From Acanthaster planci (Eukaryota; Echinodermata; Asteroidea; Valvatida; Acanthasteridae), in assembly GCF_001949145.1 (NCBI RefSeq), contig NW_019091434.1, positions 1-62,768 on the forward strand: a DNA stretch of 62,768 nucleotides. The letters run 5' to 3'. The notes beneath the pieces are model-generated. The model made no database searches. It saw only the letters and a list, made by a program, of their open reading frames with translations, and was not told where the DNA came from. Each line of letters opens with the position of its first letter. The stretch's first letter is position 1. Position numbers and translations under genes: made by a program. Below, piece by piece: positions 37,201 to 43,817 of this stretch.

Positions 37201-40200
37201 TACGAGTATCTCAAGCCACAATTATCAAGATTCAGGAGACGAACAATACACCTTGCCTTGTTGAAAGTTTCTATAGCTTTTAAACATATCAATGAATAAT
37301 TTCCTTTTGGAATCATAAGATTCCTGTCCCTTTCGTCTGTATCTGCTTGAAACAAGCCTCCATAATGCAATTTTGCTCATTTGTAACAAACAAAAATTCA
37401 TCCTTCCTTCCATTAATTCTGCATATGAATATTCAAATTCGGAAAACTGAACACCGTATTTAATAATCGATCAAATATTTGGATATTCAGATATTCGGCA
37501 CAGCCCTAGCTTAAACATTGCATCATGCAGCCAAAACAACACCCCCACTACCAATACTTACCTTTTTCGCAGTGCTTCCCGCTGAAATCTGTGGCACAGG
37601 TGCACACTGCAGAGAGGTCGCCCATGGAGGGTGTGCAGGTGGCACCGTTCAAGCAGGGGTTGACACTGTCTGAGCAGGGGTGGACTAACAAAACAAAAAA
37701 CAACACCCAACGGAAAATCACCATCAATCCTAGTGAAATTGGAGGAGCCAAACTACGCTATATCAATTGCCAGCAGTATGGCTCTGCTCCTGAAAGGCCA
37801 TTTATGCATGCGTTATGTGGGACCAAAACGATTTTGGGAACTTCCGCTGACCAAATATGGTTGGCCTATGACTCTAAACAGTCAAGTCTGAATTGACCTA
37901 ACAGTTTACAAGGACACTGCAGCCTATTAGCCTATCTGATGGACATGTCACTCTTGTGAAACCGAGGCCTGGACTTTGTGCACATTCAAATGAACAGTAG
38001 GTGTGCAACAGCTGTGCTATGTTTGTGCACCAACCAGGGTGCAGACAGGCTCTGGCCCCAAAGGCTGAAACTCCCAAGGTCACTCGTATGTAAGACTAGG
38101 GGATTTATAAAATGAAGACAGATATTGCTGGATTTTTATAAAAATAAAAGAGATTTACAGGCTATTTCAAAACATTGATACACTACTTGGCCTGATGTGA
38201 ATTACACCGATTGGCTAACAGGGTTGCTTTACATAAAGATGGCTCAAAATGCTACAACTTTGCATTAATTTCATAACCAAGACACACCAAATGTTTTGTG
38301 TAGTGAATGATGTTGTTACACTGTAAATGATCTGTAAAAGAGAATTCGAAGTTATTTGTTTGTTTGCTGGGAGTGATATGCCAACCGAAGAATTCCTTAT
38401 GCCCAGGGTACCTTTAATATTTACCATAATTGCAATGAGTTCCGATGTAGTCACCAACACATCCGCACATTGGTGTCACACCGTCCAGTGAAAAACAGAA
38501 GCCTCCATTCATGCAGGGATTACGCCCCTCGTCGCAAGGACGCTCTGAAAAATTCAGACCAGGAAATTGGGATTAAAATTGCGTCTTTGAAATTCAATTG
38601 CATGTGACTACACTGGCTGTAATACAGCTCCCTTATGTTAATTAACTTGACTTTCCCCAGGCAGTGCTGACAATTCAACTCCAAATGTAGACCTGTTAAT
38701 CAAATGTTAAATACTACACGTAGGCCCTATTATCTTCATAACACATGCTCAGGATGCTGTCCAACCTTTGTGAACAATTTCAGTGTCAAGACATATTGTC
38801 AAAAATTCAAAAAGGGCGGCAGCCAGATACTGGGCAAGAATTCTGCTCTTCTCAGCTCATTCTGCTCAGTGTTTCCTAACACAATGAACGTAGCACATTC
38901 TCAGAAGATCCTCAACAGACATTTGAGAAGTTCTTTAAAGTTGATAAAATTTAGTAAATCATCACTAAGCCTAGGCCTACCTCCATCATGTCCACTCAGT
39001 TCGTTAGAAACTTATATTTTGTATTTTTACGTGCATGTTAAGAGACTGGTTCATTTTGCACTTGAGAAAAAAGATTGGAAAATCTGGCCTAAAACTAAAA
39101 CTTTATAGGACCCAGGTTAGCAAAGCTAAGGCAAGATTTAAGACTCATCATCAAATATCGCTAATGCCTAACAGTGAAATTTGAAGTAAACATATTGTTA
39201 ACAGTGACGATAAACCAAAGTGCACCCCATTGGGGCTGTACCATATTAAAATAGGTCACTATAGCCTTAAGGAATGCTGAGTAGTATACATTTCGACCCA
39301 AGCGTTCTGGCAGACGACAAACCCAAAACTGCTGTAATGCATGCAACCATGATGCAACATAATACTAGTATAGCCTCACACCTTCATTTTCTTCTGTTAA
39401 AATGAGAATTAAAAATAACTATACCGCTAACCATAGCGTCTACTGTTGAATTTCACAGTGTACCAATAACGTGAGATTGCACGGATTAAAACACAATGTA
39501 GTGCACACCCACCCCACAACACTTAGCACTACTGAAAAGTTCTTACTTCGCGCGGACTGCGCTGCGCCGGCGCACTGGCAGTGTTTATATATTTCAACAC
39601 TTGCTGGCGCTGTTAATTAAACAAGCAAGGCAAATCACGACGGCATAAATAGGCTGACTCTGGATTTTCAGTCTATCGGCGGGGCTTCTGTGCAATTTAG
39701 GATGGTGTCCTGCATGGTCCTTGCAAAGTAGCCACTGCACAAAGCGACGAAATCATGTGAAGGGTGTCGAAAGACAACTTACGGAAATTATTCTATGGAG
39801 AGCACTGGGGCCAGATATTATTCCGTCATGGTTGTTAAAGCTTGTTGCAGAACTACTAGTCACATGTTCTCCAAGACCTGTTTCAAAACTATCCCAGTGA
39901 ATACTGGGATAGTACATGTACCATCAACACGGAAGACAGCAAATGTTATTGCGGTCTACAAGAAAGGGGCACGTTCAGATCCTGCAAATTACCATGCAGT
40001 GTCTCTTTCCTCCGTCCTCTGTAAAGTTCTCGAACATATAGTCTTTAGTCACATAATGAAGCACCATGACAGATGCAACATTGTCACAGACTGCCAACAT
40101 GGTTTCCGGCCCAGAAGATCAACAGAAACTCAACTTATTACTACCTTGCATGACATAGGCAGATTAATCGACAAAGAATGGACGAGACAGTACTTGTACT

Positions 40201-41579
40201 TGACTGTATGAAGGTCTTCGATAAAGTCCAACATAATGTTCTGCTAAATAAATTAAGAAACTAAGGCATTGTACGACCGTTGCATCTGTGGATTCGAAGT
40301 TTCCTGTCCAGAAGAACACAGAGGGTAGTTTTAGATGGTCAGGAATAGGATTCAGATCTTGTACCAGTAACATCAGGGGTCCCCCAATGATCAGTGATTG
40401 GGCCGTTGTTATTCTTGCTGTGCACAAACGATCTACCAGATAACCTTGCTTTAGGCCTTCGTCTCTTTGCTGACGACTGTCTTTTGTATAGCGTGGATAA
40501 GCAATCTAACAATCCAATTACAACAAGACCTACTAGAAAAGCGGTAGTCAAGCTTGGGAATAAAATTTAATCCATCCAAATGTTACACAATCTCCATAGG
40601 CATTCGGGCACCGATCAAAAGCATCTAGGCCTATAATTTTTTTGCGGTGACAAAACTTAAGTAGAGTGAACAGTCTAAGATATCTTGGGATTCATATCAC
40701 TTATAATTTGTCATGGAGGAAACATATCTGAAACCTGCAAGAAAGCTCAGAGAGTATTAAATATTCTTAGGAGGAGCCTTTGGAGTTACACTCCAAAAGA
40801 CAAAGAAGCAGCGTACTTCACAGTGGTTCGACCATTGCTGGAATATTCGTCATCTGCCACGGATCCCCACTTGGTGTCTGACATTCAGTGTCTCGAACAG
40901 ATCCACTGAAAGACAAGCTGCTAGACTGATTTCCAACAACTATAGTAGAGCACCTGCCACCGTGACAAATATACTCAAGGAACTTGGTTGGTCATCCTCT
41001 GAGATACGGCGGAAAACCAACAGGTTATCCAAGATGTTCAAAATAATCATTGTGTTGGTTAATGTTCAGTCTGATGGTATCCTCACTCCAAATGCTAGAA
41101 TCTCCATGGGTCATACCAAAACAAAAACAAAAAAAATTGTAAATATATTCTCGATACCAAGGTTTTTGACAATACCGTCTTCCCCAAAACAGTTTGGGAT
41201 TGGAACAACATGCCACAATCTGTGGTCAAAGCAACATCTGTGTCAGCTTTCAAGGAGGCAGCCGGGCAATATTTATTTTTATTTATTTGTTTAAATCATC
41301 AACACCAAGATCCTTCTGAACAAAAACACGGTTCAATACATGATCTAAAATTGATGGGTTGTTTTTCATTGTTTTAAATTTGCGTCAATCTCCCCACGCG
41401 AGGCGTAAACCTAATACAGTTGGTGTGATGTGTCATCTGGGTGCTTTGCCGACTATACCATACATACAGATACAGACAGATAAAGAACGCATTCATATAA
41501 TGAGCATACCTTGTGTGTGACACTCGCTGAACAGAAGGCAACCCACCAGAGCAGCGAAGAAAGAACTAAATACGTCCAT
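13146..41579 (-). CDS. EGF-A: secreted multi-EGF protein, at least 33 EGF exons
   Basis: Each EGF domain occupies one exon; all introns are phase 1. The ATG at 41579 opens a signal-peptide exon (hydrophobic core FFAALVGCLLF). Thirty-three EGF exons follow, then a probable linker exon at 13146-13223, giving at least about 1345 residues. Typical cysteine spacing is C-x6-C-x5-C-x8-C-x-C-x8-C, compact and without the calcium-binding D-x-[DN]-E prefix. Many repeats carry the O-fucose consensus C2-x4-[ST]-C3, as in Notch-type domains. No transmembrane segment or stop-bearing last exon was recognised, so whether the protein is secreted or anchored is open. Repeats 4 to 27 alternate between subtypes A and B. 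The domain class is certain; the gene's identity is not, and I assign no symbol. The exon chain is my own assembly from splice signals; the real gene could be split or longer. Confidence 0.85.
13603..13728 (-). CDS. EGF-A repeat 33
   Basis: 126 bp, 42 codons. The C1-C2 loop is short (C-DNGI-C, four residues instead of six), preceded by a longer lead of eight residues (ANLALVSP). Core [12 protein letters not shown] and end INCEQ. It carries an O-fucose site. The longer lead depends on the acceptor chosen at 13729-13730, the only AG nearby. Confidence 0.8.
14044..14160 (-). CDS. EGF-A repeat 32
   Basis: 117 bp; begins VDPCHASVNPC, with CLNGGTC (O-fucose site present). The C5-C6 segment PPLFLGPKC keeps a hydrophobic-x-G turn but lacks the usual acidic-glycine start. 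Donor G/GTGAGT. Confidence 0.9.
14439..14558 (-). CDS. EGF-A repeat 31
   Basis: 120 bp; APVCHPSVDPC, CLNGATC, then C-TIDFSGID-C. Unlike its neighbours it ends C-GNPG in place of the acidic-basic-G end. Acceptor TTCTTGCAG, donor G/GTGAGT. Confidence 0.9.
15180..15293 (-). CDS. EGF-A repeat 30
   Basis: 114 bp. Subtype-B features (AEGINPC, end HCEIG) but with a C3-C4 loop shortened to FPNIQAV. CLNGANC lacks the Ser/Thr of the O-fucose motif. It is the only B-like exon after the relic. Confidence 0.9.
15516..15587. repeat. Dispersed repeat, copy 2
   Basis: Matches 3224-3295, including CAACCGATGAGG and GCTTCTGCTCAGGG. It lies in the EGF-A intron before repeat 30. Confidence 0.65.
15649..15765 (-). 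CDS. EGF-A repeat 29
   Basis: 117 bp, subtype [34 protein letters not shown], end SRG. The nearest in-window relative is repeat 33, which shares MEMGS and GIN-C, suggesting a shared origin for these C-terminal exons. Confidence 0.9.
16390..16626. mobile_element. TTAA-ended MITE, copy 1 (piggyBac-like)
   Basis: The left end is TTAACCACTTCCCGCCGGG; the right end, read inward from the other strand, is TTAATACTTCCTGCCGGG. Interior blocks (GATTAGAGTAGCTACCAG, TGAAGAATTTTGAAAACG) recur in the larger copy at 20510-20995. TTAA at both ends is the target-site hallmark of piggyBac elements. Both copies sit in EGF-A introns. Confidence 0.75.
16814..16930 (-). CDS. EGF-A repeat 28
   Basis: 117 bp, subtype A-like: [37 protein letters not shown], end ENG. 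Its first codon is split with the previous exon. The normal G carried over gives Asp; repeat 27 ends in T, which would give Tyr. Confidence 0.9.
17217..17315 (-). pseudogene. Relic EGF exon in EGF-A intron
   Basis: The open stretch reads as an A-type EGF from CLNEATCMEVASLAVC to C-SDGFVGPI-C-EH, after an intact AG acceptor. The six residues that would carry C1 (CHDSVN in relatives) are missing, an 18-bp in-frame loss, leaving V-P-P-C. The donor is destroyed: ERG/GT has become EHN with no GT. It lies where the alternating order calls for an A exon after repeat 27. Best read as a dead exon, unless a cryptic downstream donor is used. Confidence 0.75.
17359..17478 (-). CDS. EGF-A repeat 27 (degenerate C-terminal loop)
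   Basis: 120 bp, subtype B: VHPCADAVNPC, CTNDSSCFSLDGIT, AVCAC. All six cysteines remain, but C5-C6 is VNSSSRQE and lacks the G-[FY]-x-G turn of functional EGFs. The donor T/GTAAGG carries T instead of the near-universal G. Together with the adjacent relic, this suggests relaxed selection here. Confidence 0.8.
17968..18424. other. Assembly gap (457 N)
   Basis: Unknown sequence within the intron between repeats 26 and 27. Both edges are GT-rich or carry a TCCCC repeat (GAGGGTCCCC at 18425, GGGGGTCCCC at 18509), so the gap probably broke on a tandem repeat. A hidden exon cannot be excluded, but the A/B alternation is already satisfied without one. Confidence 0.95.
18679..18795 (-). CDS. EGF-A repeat 26
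   Basis: 117 bp, subtype [19 protein letters not shown] (no O-fucose Thr), EHDSAAVCIC, C-AAGFVGDH-C, end ERG. The donor is the less usual G/GTTGGT. Confidence 0.9.
19048..19093. repeat. 23-bp perfect tandem duplication
   Basis: Two perfect 23-bp units, each beginning CAACGTGACAATGG, at 19048-19070 and 19071-19093. They sit just downstream of repeat 25 in its intron. Confidence 0.9.
19146..19265 (-). CDS. EGF-A repeat 25
   Basis: 120 bp, subtype B: AHPCSAGVNPC, CLNGARCFSVSDVMAVC, C-VNGYAGER-C, end ETG. No O-fucose Ser/Thr. Confidence 0.92.
19952..20071 (-). CDS. EGF-A repeat 24 (extra cysteine)
   Basis: 120 bp, subtype A lengthened by one codon: VAPCNEFVNPC, CLNGATC, then SDNTGCARCIC, which adds a seventh cysteine between C3 and C4. 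End C-TEDYVGDN-C-ARG. An unpaired cysteine could give an intermolecular disulphide or simply reflect drift. Confidence 0.9.
20510..20995. mobile_element. TTAA-ended MITE, copy 2 (piggyBac-like)
   Basis: Starts TTAACCACTTCCTGCCGGG; its right end reads inward as TTAACCACTTGCTTCCGGG. The right half aligns with 16390-16626 (GACTAGAGTGGCCACCAG, TGAAGAATTTTGAAAACTG), while a central 250 bp, including a 23-bp tandem repeat, is extra. It lies in the intron between repeats 23 and 24. One ambiguous base is at 20813. Confidence 0.75.
20718..20769. repeat. 23-bp tandem repeat, 2.3 copies
   Basis: Unit CCACCGGGGACAAAAGCG plus five bases, at 20718-20740 and 20741-20763, with a partial third copy. It is internal to the TTAA-ended element. 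Confidence 0.85.
21014..21133 (-). CDS. EGF-A repeat 23
   Basis: 120 bp, subtype B: VHPCSEGVNPC, CLNSGTCFTSDGMTAKC, C-LDDFTGAY-C-DF. The donor carries A (A/GTAAGC), so the split codon with repeat 24 becomes ATG (Met) rather than GTG. O-fucose Thr present. Confidence 0.9.
21896..22012 (-). CDS. EGF-A repeat 22
   Basis: 117 bp, subtype [38 protein letters not shown], end QRG. Acceptor CCTTGCAG, donor G/GTTTGG. Confidence 0.92.
22569..22688 (-). CDS. EGF-A repeat 21
   Basis: 120 bp, subtype B: AHPCAASVNPC, CMNNGECFSADGETAMC, C-PDGLLGIH-C, end ERG. The aromatic of the turn is replaced by Leu. No O-fucose site. Confidence 0.92.
23126..23242 (-). CDS. EGF-A repeat 20
   Basis: 117 bp, subtype [38 protein letters not shown], end SRG. 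Separated from repeat 19 by the shortest intron of the gene (105 bp). Confidence 0.92.
23348..23467 (-). CDS. EGF-A repeat 19
   Basis: 120 bp, subtype B: VHPCSTGVDPC, CVNGGICLLTDRVNATC, C-IDGFTGAH-C, end ETG. Repeats 18-20 span only 597 bp and form the tightest cluster in EGF-A. Confidence 0.92.
23606..23722 (-). CDS. EGF-A repeat 18
   Basis: 117 bp, subtype [19 protein letters not shown] (O-fucose Thr lost), EENATAVCVC with a potential N-glycosylation site (NAT), C-AEGFVGDN-C, end ERG. Confidence 0.92.
24415..24534 (-). CDS. EGF-A repeat 17
   Basis: 120 bp, subtype B: VHPCADAVNPC, CLNGGKCFSKDLIEAKC, C-LEGIAGQY-C, end EIG. Its first residues are identical to repeat 27. Confidence 0.92.
25411..25527 (-). 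CDS. EGF-A repeat 16
   Basis: 117 bp, close to the A-type consensus: [37 protein letters not shown], end ERG. It keeps the O-fucose Thr. Confidence 0.93.
26141..26227 (-). CDS. EGF-A repeat 15 (truncated, four cysteines)
   Basis: 87 bp, 29 codons, with intact acceptor (CCCAG) and donor (G/GTAATG). It begins VQPCKETNSADVTGVCVC, so about 11 residues carrying C2 and C3 have been lost in frame; the remaining cysteines are C1, C4, C5 and C6. The turn motif is gone (RNSTTLLQ-C, with an NST sequon). Position and the DVT element make it a decayed B-type. It still fits the phase rule and could be spliced in. Confidence 0.75.
26461..26640. repeat. Degenerate CCTGGGAATT repeat cluster
   Basis: Five or so diverged copies of an ACCTGGGAATTTA-like motif at about 35-bp spacing, with related CCCGGCA/CCCAGGAA forms. 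It lies in the intron between repeats 14 and 15. Confidence 0.5.
27088..27204 (-). CDS. EGF-A repeat 14 (altered loops)
   Basis: 117 bp, subtype A by length and start (VPPCHDSINPC), but CANKSLC replaces CLNGATC, and C5-C6 is PRGTSRDD without the aromatic-x-G turn. All six cysteines and both splice sites are kept. It neighbours truncated repeat 15, making a second patch of decay. Confidence 0.88.
27813..27932 (-). CDS. EGF-A repeat 13
   Basis: 120 bp, subtype B: VDPCAAELDPC, CMNGGSCYSPDGITAKC, C-ADGITGMF-C, end EIG. One of the four B exons with an O-fucose Ser/Thr. Confidence 0.92.
28337..28579. mobile_element. MITE with CCAGGGG...AATTTCATAG ends
   Basis: The left end CCAGGGGCCAATTTCATAG continues into GCTAAGCACAAAATTTGC; the right end is its reverse complement with few changes (GCTTAAGCAGCTCTATGAAA to CCCCTGG). 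A 150-bp unique middle separates the arms. A palindromic non-autonomous element in the intron between repeats 12 and 13. Confidence 0.8.
28716..28832 (-). CDS. EGF-A repeat 12
   Basis: 117 bp, subtype A: VLPCHDSINPC, CMNGATCLEGGSTAFC, C-AEGFVGDN-C, end ERG. Acceptor AAATAG, donor G/GTATCT. Confidence 0.92.
29277..29437. mobile_element. MITE, near-perfect 60-bp inverted repeats
   Basis: Arms begin ACGGGCGATTCACAGTAATG and (opposite strand) ACGGGCAATTCACAATAGTG, both continuing through CCTCCAAGAGTTTGCAATGC and ACCAATCACAGTGCGCG. Only about 35 bp separate them, so the single strand would form a very stable hairpin. It lies in the intron between repeats 11 and 12. Confidence 0.85.
29746..29865 (-). 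CDS. EGF-A repeat 11
   Basis: 120 bp, subtype B: VHPCAASVSPC, CRNSSDCVSPDGLSAVC, C-AFGLTGEY-C. It ends QTS through an A/GTAAGT donor. NSS is a potential N-glycosylation site inside the C2-C3 loop. Confidence 0.9.
30303..30419 (-). CDS. EGF-A repeat 10
   Basis: 117 bp, subtype [38 protein letters not shown], end ERG. The acceptor ATAAG is unusual in lacking the pyrimidine at -3. Confidence 0.9.
30584..30703 (-). CDS. EGF-A repeat 9
   Basis: 120 bp, subtype B: VDPCELEVNQC, CLNGGNCFSTDNATTKC with an NAT sequon, C-LDDFTGPL-C, end EIG. Only 164 bp from repeat 10. Confidence 0.92.
31989..32344. mobile_element. Long imperfect inverted-repeat element
   Basis: The left arm from AATAAGTCTTTTGCGAG, through TTTGAATAAAATCTGGTACA and GTGATTCGGGGCAAGCTT, is mirrored on the right, ending CTCGCAAATGGCTTATT. 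Arms of roughly 150 bp enclose about 60 bp. It sits in the 1.9-kb intron between repeats 8 and 9, the second-longest intron of the gene. Confidence 0.75.
32649..32765 (-). CDS. EGF-A repeat 8
   Basis: 117 bp, subtype A: ASPCHVSINPC, CANGATCVEDNSAAIC, C-AEGITGAS-C, end DRG. Ile replaces the aromatic of the turn. Confidence 0.92.
33504..33618. other. Assembly gap (115 N)
   Basis: Unknown sequence in the intron between repeats 7 and 8. The A/B order is unbroken across it, so a missing exon pair is not required. Confidence 0.95.
33847..33969 (-). CDS. EGF-A repeat 7
   Basis: 123 bp, the longest B-type exon: VHPCALRSVAC, CMNGGSCFAAEDGTNVHC with one extra residue between C3 and C4, C-VDGFTGVR-C, end EQG. 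Confidence 0.92.
34016..34072. repeat. Short tandem and palindromic repeats
   Basis: AAAACTCAGTC-type 11-mers run in tandem, followed by the palindrome TATGCTCAACATATTGTTGA and its continuation. A simple local structure in the intron upstream of repeat 7. Confidence 0.55.
34451..34567 (-). CDS. EGF-A repeat 6
   Basis: 117 bp, subtype [38 protein letters not shown], end QRG. The acceptor GCCAAAG has a purine-rich approach, weaker than usual. Confidence 0.9.
35147..35266 (-). CDS. EGF-A repeat 5
   Basis: 120 bp, subtype B: AHPCSEGLNPC, CLNDGDCFSTDDVTALC, C-MNGFTGVY-C, end EQG. Confidence 0.92.
35732..35848 (-). CDS. EGF-A repeat 4
   Basis: 117 bp; starts the alternating run as an A-type: VAQCPDSNNTC (NNT sequon), CDNGATCLVVNSATVC, C-PRGYVGDN-C. 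Its donor leaves C (C/GTAAGT) instead of G, giving Arg-Ala across the junction with repeat 5. Confidence 0.9.
36428..36544 (-). CDS. EGF-A repeat 3
   Basis: 117 bp: ENPCREGLNPC, CLNGATCSELNSEAVC, C-ADGFVGAF-C, end ENG. It has a B-like start and an A-like core, as if a hybrid of the two subtypes. Confidence 0.92.
37027..37509. mobile_element. hAT-like non-autonomous element
   Basis: The right end reads inward CTAGGGCTGTGCCGAATATC; the left end is CGAGGGCAGAGTCAATTCG. Both continue into GAATAT-rich sequence. The flanks GCTTAAC and GCTTAAAC could be a slightly changed target duplication. AGGGCTGTGC-type ends are typical of hAT elements. Ends are approximate. Confidence 0.5.
37562..37684 (-). 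CDS. EGF-A repeat 2
   Basis: 123 bp: [39 protein letters not shown], end EKG. Another mixture: B-type start, A-type NGATC. Confidence 0.92.
38425..38544 (-). CDS. EGF-A repeat 1 (first EGF after signal peptide)
   Basis: 120 bp: ERPCDEGRNPC, CMNGGFCFSLDGVTPMC, C-VGDYIGTH-C-NYG. The acceptor TTTTTCAG joins the signal-peptide exon across a 2965-bp intron that contains the LINE. Confidence 0.92.
39780..41299 (+). pseudogene. 5'-truncated jockey/CR1-like LINE, dead
   Basis: Plus-strand relic of a non-LTR reverse transcriptase, antisense to EGF-A in its first intron. Recognisable pieces, in order: GPDIIPSWLLK near 39807, KTANVIAVYKKG, CQHGFRPRRSTETQLITT, a KVFDKV segment, VTSGVPQ followed by an in-frame stop, the catalytic-type FADDCLLYS near 40460, RPLLEYSS, and the C-terminal WDWNNMPQSVV region near 41200. 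At least two frameshifts and several stops make it non-functional. The endonuclease domain and 5' end are absent. The family (jockey against CR1) is inferred from motif style only. Confidence 0.88.
41510..41579 (-). CDS. EGF-A exon 1: start codon and signal peptide
   Basis: ATG in the context CCAAGATGG, then 23 codons with a hydrophobic core FFAALVGCLLF and a small/polar region SECHTQ suited to signal peptidase. It ends G/GTATGC in phase 1, exactly matching repeat 1. No in-frame extension upstream is needed. Confidence 0.85.
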
Positions 41580-43763
41580 CTTGGTAGCCAAATAGATCCG
41601 TTGTCAACATTCAACTTTATTCAGGTTTAAATTTGTAGCAGAGTCATGCAATTAACTTGGTTCCTTCAATGCACGGGGGAGAGTCCGACACCAAAAATGT
41701 CTCCCCGCTTCGACTATGACTGCTTGAATAATCTCCACTTGCATCATCACTTAATTCTGATAGCCTATTGGGTCAAATCTTCAAAGGCCAAATTTGCATT
41801 CATCAGGTTTAGCAGTTTATCTTTATTTGTTGTCCCCGAGAATCTTGGTTAAAAGGGATGTCTGGAGGTTGCACAAGGAACCATTTTGTACCATGTTATT
41901 GTACCATGCCCACTCCTTCAAGTTTTGTCTTTAATAAAGCTCCAGCGGTGTGTTGTCTGTATTGTATTCGGTCCCTCGAAGCAGAAAAGATCTTTTCCCC
42001 TAGTCAATAGCAGGTGCTTGCATCAACAGTTTCGTGCCCGCATCTGTGAGGGAGCGCGCTATGTAGGTGCCATTTTCTGATTCCCATTCTACTCAGGTGG
42101 TGGGGGAGTTGAAAGATGTTTTCATCTCCAGTTATTGTGAAAGGAAGAGTTTGAGAATACGTCTGGCAGAATAATCCATTATGAAACCGTTCTCTGTTTA
42201 CTAAAGGCAACTTATCTATAGTCCAGGGATCGGGACTAAACCTCGCCGGTACCCTCAGACAGTAGCGAGTTAATTGCAGTCCGTTTGTGCAGGAAATGGG
42301 GGTGAGGCGGATGGGGGTTGTGGGGATGACTTGCCAGGTTGTGGAAACTTGGAAAGCGGGTAGTGGTGGTAGTGGTGGGGGGGGGGGTCGCTGACAGAAT
42401 TCTGATACTGGGATCGATGTTCATGATACAAATGTACATTACCATTATGTATTACCTGCTTCCAGAAATTTACATCAAAACGGCGTATTTATAGCTTTTT
42501 GTTCTCCTTTTTGAGTGTCATTCAATACAAATAATTGTAAGGAAGTCCGGAAATTCTTAACATCGCCTTTTTTCTCACCTAGAAAATGCGAGGGGGGATC
42601 AATATTCCACCCCGGTCAAAAGGTGAGGGGATATACACAAAAAAATTAGTCCCCGGGATTTCCGCCCATGCCAACTGACCTGTACGGATGGGCACATCCA
42701 CATGTTTAATAACCATCCGCGCATGCAAAATGGGTTTGTAACGTGAAACAATGATGGTTGGATTTTTAAAGGTTATTTCAAAATAAAAATAAATAGCCAA
42801 GCCTCCTTCCTTTTCTAAAGTAGCACTGATGCAAAATGTATTTATTTTTTCTTTTTCCTCAAACCAGTGATCTACCGACTGCAGTAATGAAAAATGAAGT
42901 AAGTATGGGTCTTCAGCACAATTTTCCAGAGCTTAGACGCAGTGTAATATTATTTCTCACACAGTCTTTACTTTCAACCCACATTGGACTGTATGCGTTA
43001 CTTATGCCCGATGCTCGGCTCATTTTGTGTTCAGCAGACCGCATTAATGCAACACAATCAGTAAACTTTGGCTGTTGTCTATCAAGGCCAGTGTCTTCGT
43101 GCACCGACATGTCGCAACAGTTCATTATATCACATGAAATAGTAACACTTGACTGATGTTTTAATCAGAAATATGTATTGAGTATGTTTTGCCCATACTA
43201 AAACAACAAGAAGTCTGGATGTAGGCTTTATAGTGAGCCCAACACCTGCTCCTATTCGTAGTCTTGATCTCAAGACCTTCCACAATAGTTCACAAGTGCC
43301 GCGATCCGCGACACGAACCACACAATTTTGTTGCACGCTGATGAAGTGGGTGTTGGGTGGGCAACGTGCCGCTATGCAATTCTCCATCCTTACACAAGTA
43401 GACCTTATTTATACACCTCTACCCTTCAGTTCATACACCGATTTTGTCTTGGCGTTGTGCCCATCTGGGACCATGCAGGGTCCAAGTTATTTCAGCCATA
43501 TGTGGCAAAACCTCAAAAGGAGATTGCGTAACAGAAAGCTTGCTACCAATTCCAATATTGGTTCCAGTTCATGAAAACAATACGTTAATTAGTTACCAAA
43601 ACAAACGACCGCACAGTCCCAAAATGAACCATGATTACATGTGACATTACAAACAGCTAAAAAGCAGCAGAGACTGAGTGGTTAGGATGTAGCCGTAATG
43701 GCAATTAAGGTGATAAAGGACGCCAAGGATAATGGGGGGGGGTGTTCCATGTATTTGGTTCGG
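41580..43763. other. Head-to-head intergenic interval
   Basis: About 2.2 kb separates the EGF-A start (minus) from the receptor promoter (plus). It contains a G-rich run near 42370-42390 and a short C-run/G-run segment (42585-42670) resembling dispersed repeats. No protein-coding exon is recognised. Regulatory elements of both genes probably lie here. Confidence 0.5.
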
Positions 43764-43772
43764 TATATAAAG
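43764..43772 (+). promoter_or_regulatory. TATA box of the SMB receptor gene
   Basis: TATATAAAG, 54 bp before the ATG at 43818, implies transcription starting near 43793-43797 and a 5' UTR of only 20-25 bases. This is inference from position; no initiator element was confirmed. Confidence 0.7.
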
Positions 43773-43817
43773 CTTCACGAGTTGCGTGCTATCCAACAAA
43801 CCGATACGGCGCGCACC

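Noticed and set aside
13603-38544. EGF-A as Notch, fibropellin or SVEP1
   Set aside because: The C-x6-C start, lack of calcium-binding repeats, one-exon-per-domain alternation, and absence of LNR, avidin, CUB or sushi domains do not fit those families.
42236-42445. Proline/threonine-rich minus-strand open frame
   Set aside because: Its composition comes from a G-run low-complexity stretch on the plus strand.
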